Shown one piece after another: positions 36,226 to 45,207 of a stretch of DNA of 64,000 nt; position 1 is the first letter of the stretch, and the number at the start of each line of letters is the position of its first letter. Source of the DNA: Solidesulfovibrio alcoholivorans DSM 5433 (GTDB lineage Bacteria > Desulfobacterota > Desulfovibrionia > Desulfovibrionales > Desulfovibrionaceae). The notes beneath the pieces were generated by a model. The model saw only the letters and a program-made list of their open reading frames with translations, had not been told where the DNA came from and searched no databases. Position numbers and translations under genes: made by a program. The stretch is from NCBI RefSeq assembly GCF_000702665.1, contig NZ_JNJA01000001.1:62001-126000 (forward strand), given 5' to 3'.

Positions 36226-37410
36226 ATGCGCATCTTCGTGCCTGCCATGGGGCGGGTGAATACGAGCAACCGGGACGGCAGCGAAGTCCGTTTCGCCGAG
36301 ATTGCGAGGCGTTGGCTGACGCAGGGCGTGGAATTGCTGCTGCTTTTGCCGAAAAGGGAAATCGGCGTCCTGGAGTCCCAGGGCGTGCGGGCCACGTGGC
36401 AGGTGCATTGGGAGCCGTTTGCCAGCGAATCGGACAGGCTGTGGAACGTGCTGGCCATTTATTTGTGGCGCATCCTGACCTGCCCGTTCGCACGCTATCC
36501 TGTCGGCGTGGACGCGGTGTACGCGCCGTCGGATTTCCTGTTCGATCTGCTGCCGGCGCTTTTTTGCCGCTGGAAGAACCCCAGGGCGCGTCTGGTGGTC
36601 TGTGTCTTTCTCATCGCGCCCAACCCTTTCAAGGGTTATGAAAAAGTCCTTGGCAAAGGCTTCAAGCTGCCGTCGATTCGGGGGCTTTTGTATTTCACGG
36701 CCCAGTGGCTGTCCGTGGCGCTGGCCCGGGCGGCCGGCGCGACCCTGCTCGTGCTCAACTCCCTGGACAAGGATTCGCTTGTCGCCATGGGCGCGCGGGC
36801 GGAGAAGGTCCACGTAGTGACCATGGGCGTGGACGGGGCCTTTTTCGACGCCGTGGAGGCGACGCCGGACACGCCGCGCTTCGACGGCCTCTTCCTCGGG
36901 CGGCTGCATCCGCAAAAGGGGCTGTTCGATCTCGTGCGCATCTGGCGGCTGGTGTGCGATGCGCGCCCGGGGAGCCGGCTCGGCATCATCGGCGGCGGCA
37001 GTGACTGGTGGTTTTCCAAGCTCAAGCAAGAGATCGCGGCCGCGGGACTGACGGGCAACATCGAGCTGCTCGGATTTCGCCAAGGCGAGGACAAGGTGCG
37101 CCTGCTCAAGGCCGCGGGCTGTTTTCTCATGCCGAGCCATTACGAGAGTTTCGGCCAGGTGGCGGTGGAGGCCATGGCCTGCGGGCTGCCGGTGGTGGCC
37201 TACGACCTGCCGATTTACCGGGAAATCTTCCCCACCGGCATGATAAAGACGCCGTTTGAGGATACGCGGACCTTTGCCGGCGCCGTGCTGCGCGTGCTGG
37301 GCGAGCCCGAAGCCCGGCGGCAGGCTGCGGCCGCGGCGCGGCGGCGCGCGGCGGTCTTCGACTGGGCGGCCATCGCCGAGCAGGAAATGGCGATCCTCAA
37401 CAATTCGTAG
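36226..37410 (+). CDS. GT4-type glycosyltransferase
   Basis: A 394-residue protein started at MRIFVPAMGRVNTSNRDGSE. The open frame extends upstream only through repeat DNA. The N-terminal domain ends with a hydrophobic stretch; the C-terminal half has KVHVVTMGVDGAFFDAV, FDGLFLGRLHPQKGLFDLV, LGIIGGGSDWWFSKLK and the donor block PSHYESFGQVAVEAMACGLP, a textbook EX7E motif. The chromate-type transporter gene follows after 34 bp. Confidence 0.88.
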   Translation: MRIFVPAMGRVNTSNRDGSEVRFAEIARRWLTQGVELLLLLPKREIGVLESQGVRATWQVHWEPFASESDRLWNVLAIYLWRILTCPFARYPVGVDAVYAPSDFLFDLLPALFCRWKNPRARLVVCVFLIAPNPFKGYEKVLGKGFKLPSIRGLLYFTAQWLSVALARAAGATLLVLNSLDKDSLVAMGARAEKVHVVTMGVDGAFFDAVEATPDTPRFDGLFLGRLHPQKGLFDLVRIWRLVCDARPGSRLGIIGGGSDWWFSKLKQEIAAAGLTGNIELLGFRQGEDKVRLLKAAGCFLMPSHYESFGQVAVEAMACGLPVVAYDLPIYREIFPTGMIKTPFEDTRTFAGAVLRVLGEPEARRQAAAAARRRAAVFDWAAIAEQEMAILNNS

Positions 37411-37444
37411 CGACCGCAACGAACCGCAACCCGGAGAACAGGCC

Positions 37445-38626
37445 ATGTTGGATTACCTCAAACTGTTCCTGTTGTTTTTCCGGGTGGGCGCGACCAATTT
37501 CGGCGGTCCGGCGATCATCCCGTTTTTGCGGACCGAGGTCATCAAGCGCGGGCATATCGACGCCCGGCGTTTCGGCCGGGGCGTGGCGCTGACCGAGATA
37601 TTGCCCGGCTCCACCATTCTCCAGCTTTCGGGCTACGTGGGTCTGGAATACAAGGGCGTCCCCGGCGCCATCGTCGCCTTCGCCGGCATGGCCATGCCGA
37701 GCTTTCTGCTCATGCTGGGCCTCACCTGGCTCTACGTGGCCTATCACAGCCTCGATATCGTGAGGGCGGTGCTGGCCTGCATGGACGCGGTCATCGTGGT
37801 GGTCATCCTGCAGGCGGCGCGCCTGTCCGGCAAGGTCACGTTCAAAAGCTGGCGGGGGCCGGCCATCGCGGCCGTGAGCCTCGTGCTGTTCCTGTTCAAG
37901 ATCCCCTCGCTCCCGGTCCTTGGCGGCTGCGCCGCCTTGGCCATGCTCGCGTTGCCCATGCCCGAGCCGGTGGACGCTTCTGGCGACGAGGAGCGCATGC
38001 CGCCGCGCCTGTTGCGGCAGGTGCTGTGCCTCACCGCGACCATGGCGGCGCTGACCGTGGGCGCGTTTTTCTGGGAGCCGCGCATGGGGCAGCTCGCCGT
38101 GGACATGGTCAAGGCGTCGCTGCTCTCGTTCGGGGGCGGCTTCGCCACGATCCCGATTTTCCTCGAGGACGTGGTGCACGGCAGCCACTGGCTCACGGCG
38201 TCGCAGCTTTCGGCCGGCATCATGCTCGGCCAGGTCACGCCCGGGCCGGTGGTCATCACGGCCACCTTCATCGGCTACCTGATGCACGGCCTGGCCGGGG
38301 CGACTCTCGCCACGGTGTGCATCCTGGGGCCGTCGTTTATTCTGGTGGTGGCCATCGCGCCGGTCTTCGGCAAGGTGGGCAACAACCCCTGGGTGCGCAA
38401 GGCGGTCAGCGGCGTGCTTGCGGGCTTTGTCGGCATGCTCGTGAGCGTGGCGGTGTTTCTGGCGCAGCAGGTGCAGTGGAACTGGGCCACGGGCGCGACG
38501 CTCGTCCTTGCAGCCGTGCTCATGGCCTGGAAGAAGCTCTCGGTGATCTGGCTGATCCTGATCGGCATCGCCATCGCCGTGGGCAATTATTATTTCGGCC
38601 GCTATCTGCCGCCGCTCCCTTTCTAG
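37445..38626 (+). CDS. chrA: Chromate-transporter-family (CHR) permease
   Basis: A 393-residue membrane protein with two homologous halves, the long-chain CHR arrangement. Half 1 has RVGATNFGGPAIIPFLRTEV and ALTEILPGSTILQLSGYVG. Half 2 has ASLLSFGGGFATIPIFLEDV and ITATFIGYL. The repeated FGGG..IP and PGP motifs (LPGST; TPGPVV) are diagnostic. CHR proteins export chromate or act on sulfate-like oxyanions; in a sulfate reducer a sulfate-related role is also possible. GGAG stands before the ATG. No chrB regulator is visible. Confidence 0.85.
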   Translation: MLDYLKLFLLFFRVGATNFGGPAIIPFLRTEVIKRGHIDARRFGRGVALTEILPGSTILQLSGYVGLEYKGVPGAIVAFAGMAMPSFLLMLGLTWLYVAYHSLDIVRAVLACMDAVIVVVILQAARLSGKVTFKSWRGPAIAAVSLVLFLFKIPSLPVLGGCAALAMLALPMPEPVDASGDEERMPPRLLRQVLCLTATMAALTVGAFFWEPRMGQLAVDMVKASLLSFGGGFATIPIFLEDVVHGSHWLTASQLSAGIMLGQVTPGPVVITATFIGYLMHGLAGATLATVCILGPSFILVVAIAPVFGKVGNNPWVRKAVSGVLAGFVGMLVSVAVFLAQQVQWNWATGATLVLAAVLMAWKKLSVIWLILIGIAIAVGNYYFGRYLPPLPF

Positions 38627-38634
38627 GCCAGGGC

Positions 38635-39858
38635 TCACTCGTCGCGCAGGACGCTGAGGACCTCGACGTTGGCCGCGGCCCAGGCCGGGTAGGCCCCGGC
38701 GACAAGGCCCAACGCGGCCGAGCCGCAAAGCGAACCGCCGATGAGCCACGGGTTGAAGACGCTCGGGAAATCGCCCACGCGGTAGACAACAACCAACAAC
38801 AACAATGCCGCGAAAGTCCCGGCCGCGCCGCCCACGGCCGACATGGCCCCGGATTCCAGCAGAAACTGCCGGATGATGTCCGAGCGCCTGGCTCCCACGG
38901 CCCGCCGGATGCCGATCTCCAGCCGCCTGGCCCGCACGAGCAGGATCATGATCGACAGGATGCCCAGGCCGCCGATGCCGAACGACAACGACGAACTGAT
39001 GTAGCCGAGCGTGGCGACCAGATCGAGGGCCTGCTGCTTGAGGTCCATGGTGTCCTTGGCCGTGAGCACGCGGAAATCGTCGGGCTGGCCTTTGTCCACC
39101 TTGATGTCGTGGCGGCGGCGCAGGATATGCTCGGCCGTGGCCTTGGCCGTCTCGAAATCCGTGCCGTCGGCCATCTGCATGTACACGCCGTGGATGTAGT
39201 CCCTGTTGGAGAGCCGGCGCATGTAGGTGGAAAGGGGAACGAAAATCTGTTCGTCCTGGTTGGCCCCGGAAACGTCCGCGCCTTTTTCCTCCATGACGCC
39301 GAGCACCTTGAGCCGCGCGCGGAAAATGTGCACGGACTGGCCCACCGCCGCCTGGGGCGCGCCGAAAAGCCGCGTGGCGATGGCCGGGCCGAGCACGCAG
39401 ACCAGAGCCCGGTCGTCCTCGTCGTCCTGATCGAAAAAATGCCCGTATTGCGGCGCGCCGCCCCGGATTTTTGGGTACGCCGGCCAGGTGGCCACCACCT
39501 GGCACATGGTCTTCCTGTCCCCGGCCCGAATGGGCATGGGAAAGGCCAGATAGGGCACGCCATCCGTCGCCGAAGGCAGCCCGCGCAAAAGCGCCAGGGC
39601 GTCCGGCAGCTTGAAGCGCGTATTGCCGGCGTCGGCGCGGATGTCGCCGCGGCGAAAGCGGATGTTGCCGCTCATGGCCATGAGGAGATTGGGACCGAGC
39701 TTTTCCGTTTCCAAAACGGCCTTGCGCTCCATGGCCAGGGAGATGTGCAGCACGCCCGTCAGCGCCAGCGCCCCGAGGAAGACCCCGAGCATGGCCAGGA
39801 CGGTGCGCATCTTGTGCGTGGCCAGGGATTTGAGCGCAATGCGCAGGCTCAGGAACAT
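38635..39858 (-). CDS. MacB/FtsX-type ABC transporter permease
   Basis: A 407-residue protein with one N-terminal transmembrane helix (about 19-40: MRTVLAMLGVFLGALALTGV), a periplasmic MacB_PCD domain (about 50-275), and three C-terminal helices of the FtsX domain with the signature RARRLEIGIRRAVGARRSDI. It belongs to lipoprotein- or drug-export systems (LolCE/MacB). No ATP-binding partner lies next to it. It starts 8 bp after the ModE-like gene and is probably cotranscribed with it. Confidence 0.8.
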   Translation of the reverse strand: MFLSLRIALKSLATHKMRTVLAMLGVFLGALALTGVLHISLAMERKAVLETEKLGPNLLMAMSGNIRFRRGDIRADAGNTRFKLPDALALLRGLPSATDGVPYLAFPMPIRAGDRKTMCQVVATWPAYPKIRGGAPQYGHFFDQDDEDDRALVCVLGPAIATRLFGAPQAAVGQSVHIFRARLKVLGVMEEKGADVSGANQDEQIFVPLSTYMRRLSNRDYIHGVYMQMADGTDFETAKATAEHILRRRHDIKVDKGQPDDFRVLTAKDTMDLKQQALDLVATLGYISSSLSFGIGGLGILSIMILLVRARRLEIGIRRAVGARRSDIIRQFLLESGAMSAVGGAAGTFAALLLLVVVYRVGDFPSVFNPWLIGGSLCGSAALGLVAGAYPAWAAANVEVLSVLRDE

Positions 39859-39866
39859 GGCGCTGG

Positions 39867-40253
39867 TCAGCCGGAGGCGTCGGCTTTGCTCGGGTCTTCG
39901 CTGAACGCCTCGGTCTTCCAGGGAAAAATGTCGCGTGCCCGAACCAGGGCGTAGTTTTCCACATCCTGGTGCCAGGCCCGGAACAGGCGCACGATCTCGT
40001 GCCCGAGCGGCGTCAGGCGAAAGCCTTTCTTGGGGCCGGAACGCTCCACCAGCGGTTCGCCGATGACGGTTTCCGTCTGCTTCATACGGCCCCAGGCCGC
40101 CCGGTAGGACATGCCCATGGCCGCCGCGGCCTTGTTGAGGGACCCCAACTCCTCCACGAGTTCCAGCAGCTGGATGCGCCCCAGCCCGAGCAGCATGCCG
40201 TCGCCGGTTTCCAGCCACAGGTGCAGCCGCTGCACGGCCTCGATCTGACGCAT
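39867..40253 (-). CDS. ModE N-terminal-domain-like winged-helix regulator
   Basis: A 128-residue protein with GGGAGGAGCG before the ATG. It contains only the LysR-like winged helix of ModE: GRIQLLELVEELGSLNKAAA, AMGMSYRAAWGRMKQTETVI and SGPKKGFRLTPLGHEIVRLF. The molybdate-binding MOP domains are absent, so it either does not sense molybdate directly or works with another protein. It heads the operon with the MacB-like permease and diverges from the MATE gene, so both may be under its control. Confidence 0.85.
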   Translation of the reverse strand: MRQIEAVQRLHLWLETGDGMLLGLGRIQLLELVEELGSLNKAAAAMGMSYRAAWGRMKQTETVIGEPLVERSGPKKGFRLTPLGHEIVRLFRAWHQDVENYALVRARDIFPWKTEAFSEDPSKADASG

Positions 40254-40422
40254 CGCTCCTCCCTTATTTCCGGCGCGGACATCTGGTTGCCGGTTCCGGC
40301 TGTCTTATCCTCTGCCGGCCCGGACTGCAAAGGGGGGAGTTGACCGCGCCGGCCGCGTCCCGTATCGCCTGACCCCTGCCCGGCGGACCGGACACCGCAG
40401 CGTTCCGGTGCGTGGAGGATTG

Positions 40423-41805
40423 ATGGGAAAACGCCAGACAACAGGGCAAAACGCCACGGGATACGCCGCCATCTGGGCCCTGGCCTGGCCGCAGATTCTC
40501 ATGATGCTGCTCAATTTCCTGATCGGCATCATCGACGTGTACGTCGGAGGGCGCATCGACCGGGAGACGCAGGCGGCCATCGGCGTGCTGACCCAGGCCA
40601 TGTTTTTTTTCCAGGTCGTGGCCTCGGCCGTGGCCAACGGGGCCGTGGCCGCGGTCAGCCAGTCCGACGGGGCAGGGCGCACGGCCCGCGCCGACCGCTA
40701 CGTCTGGCTGTGCCTGCTCCTCGGCGTCGCCGCCTCGGCGGCCATTCTCGTTTTGGGGCTGGCGAGCCGTCCGCTTTTCCTCTCGCTGCTCCAGGTGCCG
40801 CAGCCCATGCTGCCGACGGCGCGCTATTTCCTTACCGTTTTCCTCTGGCTGCTGCCCATCCAGTCCTTTTTCGTCATCGCCAACGCGCTGTTCCGCGCCA
40901 GGCGCTTGGTCATGGTGCCGCTCTACGCCTGGGGACTCGCCGCCGCGCTCAACGCCCTGGGCGATTTCGGCTTCGGCCTCGGCTGGTTCGGGCTGCCGAA
41001 TTTCGGCTACGCCGGCGTGGCCTGGAGCACGTTCCTTTCCGTCACGGCCGGCATGCTGTTCAACTTCGCGGCGCTGCTGCGCATCGGCTGGCTGCGCGCG
41101 GCGCGCTTCCCCGCCTGGCGCTGGGTGCGTTGCGCGAGCCCGTACCTTTACAAGGTGGCCTGGCCGTCGGGGCTCATGCAGATCGTGTGGCACACGGGGT
41201 ATCTGCTCCTTTTCGCCATCACCGGCTCCCTGCCTTCGGGCAGCGTGGACGCCCTTGCCGGCATGTCCGCGGGCATGCGCGTGGAGTCGCTCCTTTTCCT
41301 GCCGCCCATGGCGTTCAATTTCACGGCCTCCATCCTGGTCGGCAACCTGCTCGGGGCCGGGCAGCCGGCCCTGGCCAAGCGCGTGGGCTACCGCATTTTT
41401 TTCGCCGGCCTTGTGTCCGTGACGCTTCTTGGCGCGGCGCTGTGGCCCTTTCTGCCCTGGTGCGCGTCCGTGCTTTCGCCGGAGCCGGCCGTGGCCGCCC
41501 AGGCCGTTTCCTATCTGCGCTACAACGTGGCGGCCATTCCCTTCACCGTCGGAGGACTTATACTGATCGGGGCGCTGACCGGCGCGGGAGCCACGCTGCT
41601 CACCATGTGCGTGACCGGGGCCTCGATCTGGTGCGTACGGTTGCCCTTGGCCCTCTATTTGGGGCATAGCCTCCTTGGCCGGGCCGAGGGGGTGTGGATG
41701 TCCATGTTCGCTTCCCAGGCCGTGCAGGCCCTGGCCTGCCTGTGCGTGTACCAGTACGTCGACTGGACGCGTTTCGGCATGGGCGGCGGCAAACCAAGGA
41801 AGTAA
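40423..41805 (+). CDS. MATE-family exporter
   Basis: A 460-residue membrane protein with 12 predicted helices in two pseudo-repeats. I start it at MGKRQTTGQNATG behind GGAGGATTG. The family pattern is clear in WALAWPQILMMLLNFLIGII at the first helix and AVSQSDGAGRTARADRY in the first loop; the second half begins near residue 240 (YLYKVAWPSGLMQIVWHTGY). It exports cationic drugs or lipid-linked oligomers using Na+ or H+. The DUF2156 gene starts 1 bp after its stop, which suggests coupling. Confidence 0.8.
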   Translation: MGKRQTTGQNATGYAAIWALAWPQILMMLLNFLIGIIDVYVGGRIDRETQAAIGVLTQAMFFFQVVASAVANGAVAAVSQSDGAGRTARADRYVWLCLLLGVAASAAILVLGLASRPLFLSLLQVPQPMLPTARYFLTVFLWLLPIQSFFVIANALFRARRLVMVPLYAWGLAAALNALGDFGFGLGWFGLPNFGYAGVAWSTFLSVTAGMLFNFAALLRIGWLRAARFPAWRWVRCASPYLYKVAWPSGLMQIVWHTGYLLLFAITGSLPSGSVDALAGMSAGMRVESLLFLPPMAFNFTASILVGNLLGAGQPALAKRVGYRIFFAGLVSVTLLGAALWPFLPWCASVLSPEPAVAAQAVSYLRYNVAAIPFTVGGLILIGALTGAGATLLTMCVTGASIWCVRLPLALYLGHSLLGRAEGVWMSMFASQAVQALACLCVYQYVDWTRFGMGGGKPRK

Positions 41806-41806
41806 G

Positions 41807-42691
41807 ATGCGAGACGGTTTCGAGCCCATTTGCCTCACCCGCCGGGAAGAGTACCTGGAACGGCTGGCCCGCTGCCCCCAGAAGGTTTCCGACTACAGCT
41901 TCGGCAACCTCTTCGGCTGGGCCGAGGAATACGGCCTTTCCTGGCGGTTCGGCGAAAGCCATGTCTGGATCTTGCAAACGAAGCCCGTGGAAGTCTTCTG
42001 GGCTCCGGTCGGCCCGTGGATGGACGTGGACTGGAGTTCTTGTCCCTGCCTGTCCGACGGCCTCGACTTCATCCGCGTGCCCGAGCGGCTGTGCGAGATT
42101 CTCGGCGACGCCATGCCCGACCGGGTCGCCACCCAGGACTCCCGGGACCACGCCGACTACGTCTACAGCGTACCCGAGCTCGTCGCGCTTCGCGGCAACA
42201 AGTTCCACAAGAAAAAAAACCTGCTCAACCAGTTCCTGCGCAGCTACGATTACGAATACAAGCCCCTGACCCCGGAATGCGTGGAAGAGACCCTGGAGAT
42301 GCAGCGCCAGTGGTTCTCCTGGCGCGACCCCGAGGAGTCCGGCGCGCTGCTCGCCGAGAACCAGGCCATCGTGCGCGTGCTCCAGAACTGGGACCGCATC
42401 CCCGGGCTCATGGGCGGGGCCATCCGCGTGGACGGCGAGATGGTCGCCTACACCGTGGCCGAGGCGCTCACCCCGGAGATGCTCGTCATCCATTTCGAAA
42501 AGGGCCGGCCCGGGTTCAAGGGCATCTACCAGGCCATCAGCCAGATGTTCCTGGCCGACGCGGGAGAGGGCTACGCGCTGGTCAACCGCGAACAGGACCT
42601 CGGCGACGAGGGCCTGCGCAAGGCGAAGCTCTCCTACAACCCGAGCGGTTTTCTCAGCAAGTGCACGGTGTCCGTGGCGGCGCGCCGGTAA
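41807..42691 (+). CDS. DUF2156 (phosphatidylglycerol lysyltransferase C-terminal-like) protein
   Basis: A 294-residue soluble protein with a GNAT-like double fold and no membrane helices. Family signatures are FGNLFGWAEEYGLSWRF, KFHKKKNLLNQFLRSYDYEY, RVDGEMVAYTVAEALTPEML, GIYQAISQMFL and VNREQDLGDEGLRKAKLSYN. It matches the LPG_synthase C-terminal (DUF2156) family, where the fold transfers aminoacyl groups. Without an MprF-type membrane half it is a stand-alone acyl- or aminoacyl-transferase of unknown acceptor. It directly follows a MATE exporter. Confidence 0.8.
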   Translation: MRDGFEPICLTRREEYLERLARCPQKVSDYSFGNLFGWAEEYGLSWRFGESHVWILQTKPVEVFWAPVGPWMDVDWSSCPCLSDGLDFIRVPERLCEILGDAMPDRVATQDSRDHADYVYSVPELVALRGNKFHKKKNLLNQFLRSYDYEYKPLTPECVEETLEMQRQWFSWRDPEESGALLAENQAIVRVLQNWDRIPGLMGGAIRVDGEMVAYTVAEALTPEMLVIHFEKGRPGFKGIYQAISQMFLADAGEGYALVNREQDLGDEGLRKAKLSYNPSGFLSKCTVSVAARR

Positions 42692-42814
42692 CGGCGCGCC
42701 GCGCCCCGCAACCCCAGGAGGGCTTGCTTTTTCCCGGAAAAGGTTTCAATCAACTGCCTTGCAACATGAACGCGGCATGCGCCCCTGCATGCCGCATCGG
42801 AAAAGGAGACGACT

Positions 42815-43189
42815 TTGAAGGTCCTCGTCGTGGACGATTCCAAGGTCATGCGGGGAATCATCCGCAAGATGCTTGGCCAGGACGGGGTCGATGTGCTCGA
42901 AGCCGCCAACGGGCGGCAGGCCTTGGAGGTGCTGTCCGGCGAGCCTATCGACTGCATCGTCTCCGACTGGAACATGCCGGGCATGAAAGGCATCGATCTG
43001 TTGCGTTGCGTGCGCGGCGGCGTGGCGCGCGCCGACATCCCCTTCATCATGGTCACGGCCGAGGCGCTCGAGTCCAACTTCGCCGAAGCAGACGCGGCCA
43101 AGGTCAGCGGCTACCTGGTCAAGCCCTTCACCGCCGAGGAGCTCTGGAGCGCCATCCGGAACGTCCTGCCCGACGCCCCGGGACGCTGA
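42815..43189 (+). CDS. Single-domain CheY-like response regulator (TTG start)
   Basis: A 124-residue receiver domain. AAAAGGAGACGAC precedes the TTG that begins LKVLVVDDSK. The acidic pair D7-D8, phospho-acceptor Asp in IVSDWNMPGM (D53), the conserved Thr/Ser (VTAEA, T81) and Lys in YLVKPF (K104) are all present. No output domain follows. The rare TTG start with a perfect ribosome site may lower expression. The cognate kinase is not nearby. Confidence 0.9.
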   Translation: MKVLVVDDSKVMRGIIRKMLGQDGVDVLEAANGRQALEVLSGEPIDCIVSDWNMPGMKGIDLLRCVRGGVARADIPFIMVTAEALESNFAEADAAKVSGYLVKPFTAEELWSAIRNVLPDAPGR

Positions 43190-43273
43190 TCCAAGCACCG
43201 CGCCGCGGCCGCCCGTTTTCTTTTCCCTTCCCCGACAATCCCAGCATCCCGGCCGCAAGCCGAAGGGTTCCCC

Positions 43274-44248
43274 ATGTCTTTTCGGATGACACCCAAGGCG
43301 CTTTCCCGTCTTCCCCAATGGTTTTTCTTCCTGGCCTCGCTCGTCGTGGGCTGGCGCTTTTTTCTCTTCTGCCGCTACGCCGTGGGGGCCGGCCCCGAGG
43401 CGGCGCGGCCCGCGGCGGTGGAGGGCTTTTTGCCCATCAGCGCCCTGCTCGGCGCGCGGGAGTTCTTCACCTCGGGCCGATGGGACCCCGTGCATCCGGC
43501 CGGGCTCGCCATCTTCCTGGCCGCCCTGGGCATGAGCTTCGTCTTTCGCAAGGGCTTTTGCGGCCACGTCTGTCCGGTGGGGTTCGTGGCCACGCGCCTG
43601 GGCAGGCTCGGCGCGCGCCTGGGCCTCGCGCGCAGCCTGCCAGGCCGCCTCGACGCGGTCCTCGGCCTGCCCAAGTACCTGCTGCTGGCCTTTTTCCTCT
43701 TCACGACCTTCTTCGCCATGGACGCCGCCGCCGTGGCCGGATTCCTGCGCTCCTCCTACAACATGACGGCCGACGCCAGGATGCTGCTCTTTTTTACCCG
43801 GCCGGGGCTGGTCGCGGTCCTGGTCCTGGCCGCGCTCGCCATGCTCGGCCTGGTCTTCAGAGGCTCGTTTTGCCGCTGGCTGTGTCCCTACGGCGCGCTG
43901 CTCGGGCTTCTCGCCAGGATAGGTCCCACGGCGCTTGTCCGCGATGCCGACGCCTGCACCGGTTGCGGGCGCTGCCGCAAGGTCTGCCCCGTGGACCTGC
44001 CCATCAACGCCGGGCCGCGCCCCATGACGTGCAGCGGCTGCGCCGCGTGCGTGACGGCCTGCCCCAGCGCCGCCCGGGCCGCGTCCTTTTCCTTCCTCGG
44101 CCGCCGCGCGCCGTGGTGGCTGACGGGTGCGGGGGCCTGCGCCGTGTTCGCCGCGGCTTTCGGCATCGCGGTCGCCCTGGGCCTGTGGCAGGCGAAAATG
44201 CCTGCGGCCATGCTCGCGCGCCTCTACGCCGCGGCCCTTGGCGGCTGA
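43274..44248 (+). CDS. NapH/MauN-like membrane iron-sulfur protein
   Basis: A 324-residue protein with five or so membrane helices. Two CxxxCP motifs, GFCGHVCPVGF (about 95-105) and SFCRWLCPYGALLG (about 200-213), mark the Fer4_5/NapH family. A C-terminal pair of 4Fe-4S sites follows, DACTGCGRCRKVCPVDLP and MTCSGCAACVTACPS. Such proteins oxidise quinol and pass electrons on, as in NapGH, or help assemble redox enzymes. Neither a NapG-like partner nor a terminal enzyme adjoins it. One further helix closes the protein. Confidence 0.8.
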   Translation: MSFRMTPKALSRLPQWFFFLASLVVGWRFFLFCRYAVGAGPEAARPAAVEGFLPISALLGAREFFTSGRWDPVHPAGLAIFLAALGMSFVFRKGFCGHVCPVGFVATRLGRLGARLGLARSLPGRLDAVLGLPKYLLLAFFLFTTFFAMDAAAVAGFLRSSYNMTADARMLLFFTRPGLVAVLVLAALAMLGLVFRGSFCRWLCPYGALLGLLARIGPTALVRDADACTGCGRCRKVCPVDLPINAGPRPMTCSGCAACVTACPSAARAASFSFLGRRAPWWLTGAGACAVFAAAFGIAVALGLWQAKMPAAMLARLYAAALGG

Positions 44249-44282
44249 GGCGCGAAGCGCGAAAAAGTTCCGACCCTACCTC

Positions 44283-44340
44283 TTGTCTGGTATGCCCTTA
44301 GAGGATATATCCTTGATCGATATCTATCGTCGCGCATAAT
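44283..44340 (+). promoter_or_regulatory. Candidate promoter and double dyad before the molybdenum-storage gene
   Basis: TTGTCT (44283-44288) and TATATC (44306-44311) with 17 nt between fit a sigma70 promoter and would leave a leader of about 38 nt. The palindrome GGATATATCC (44303-44312) covers the -10 and CGATA-TC-TATCG (44318-44329) covers the start site, where a repressor could bind. A second possible pair is TTGATC/CATAAT, but that would put the start site inside the ribosome site. No assignment to ModE is possible from sequence. Confidence 0.35.
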
Positions 44341-44355
44341 CACCAGGGGGAAACC

Positions 44356-45207
44356 ATGGGCAAACTCGTCAAGGAAGAACAGGAAGGCGGACGGCTGCAC
44401 ATCGAGTCGCCGCTGATGGGCGAATCGCTGGTGAGCAAGAAGCTCCTCACGGGCATGTCCCGCAAGGAAGTCTTCCGCATGCACCCCGACGTCAACGTGC
44501 TGAAAATCGGCGGCCAGTCCATCATGGACCGGGGCGCCAAGGCGCTGTTGCCGATCATCGACGTGCTGCTCGCGGCCAAGGAAAAACACAAGCTCATCCT
44601 CATGACCGGCGGCGGCACGCGCGCGCGCCACATCTACAACATCGGCCTGGAGCTCGGCATGCCCACGGGCGTGCTGTCCAAACTCGGGGACAAGGTCGCC
44701 TCGCAGAACGCGGAAATCCTCTCGGTGCTGCTGTCCAAGCACGGCGGCGTGCGCATCGGGCACGGCGACCACCTGGAACAGCTCACCATGTTCTGCCAGC
44801 TCGGCTACCTGCCCATCACCCCGGGCATCCCGCCCTACGGCTTTTTCGAGCACCCGGCGGAAGACGGCTTCATCCCGCCGCACCGCACGGACTGCGGCGC
44901 GTTTCTTCTGGCCGAAAACATCGGCGCCAAGTCCCTGCTCTACCTCAAGGACGAAAGGGGCCTCTACAGCGACGATCCGAAAAAGGCCAAGGACCGGGAA
45001 AAGCTCGAATACTACCACCGGCTGACCGTGGACGAACTGATCGCCCTGGACCTCGACGACCTGATCGTGGAACGTCCCGTGCTGCGTTTCCTCAAGTACG
45101 CCAAGACCATCACGCAGTTCCAGATCATCGACGCCCTGCGCCACCCGGAGCATATCCTGGCGGCCCTGGACGGGGAACACGTCGGCACCATCGTCACCAA
45201 GGAGTAG
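44356..45207 (+). CDS. Molybdenum-storage-protein-type (MosA/MosB) amino-acid-kinase-fold protein
   Basis: A 283-residue protein with AGGGGGAAACC before the ATG. From residue 46 on it follows the Azotobacter MoSto subunits: VNVLKIGGQSIMDRG, KHKLILMTGGGTRARHIYNI, LGMPTGVLSKLGDKVASQNA, a GIPPYGF segment, GFIPPHRTDCGAFLLAENIG, YLKDERGLYSDDPKKAKD and the C-terminal GEHVGTIVTKE. The first 45 residues are an N-terminal extension. MoSto is an alpha3beta3 cage that stores polyoxomolybdate using ATP. Only one subunit gene is here, so it may form a homomeric cage. It might alternatively be a related UMP-kinase-fold protein, but the motifs favour MoSto. Confidence 0.82.
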   Translation: MGKLVKEEQEGGRLHIESPLMGESLVSKKLLTGMSRKEVFRMHPDVNVLKIGGQSIMDRGAKALLPIIDVLLAAKEKHKLILMTGGGTRARHIYNIGLELGMPTGVLSKLGDKVASQNAEILSVLLSKHGGVRIGHGDHLEQLTMFCQLGYLPITPGIPPYGFFEHPAEDGFIPPHRTDCGAFLLAENIGAKSLLYLKDERGLYSDDPKKAKDREKLEYYHRLTVDELIALDLDDLIVERPVLRFLKYAKTITQFQIIDALRHPEHILAALDGEHVGTIVTKE

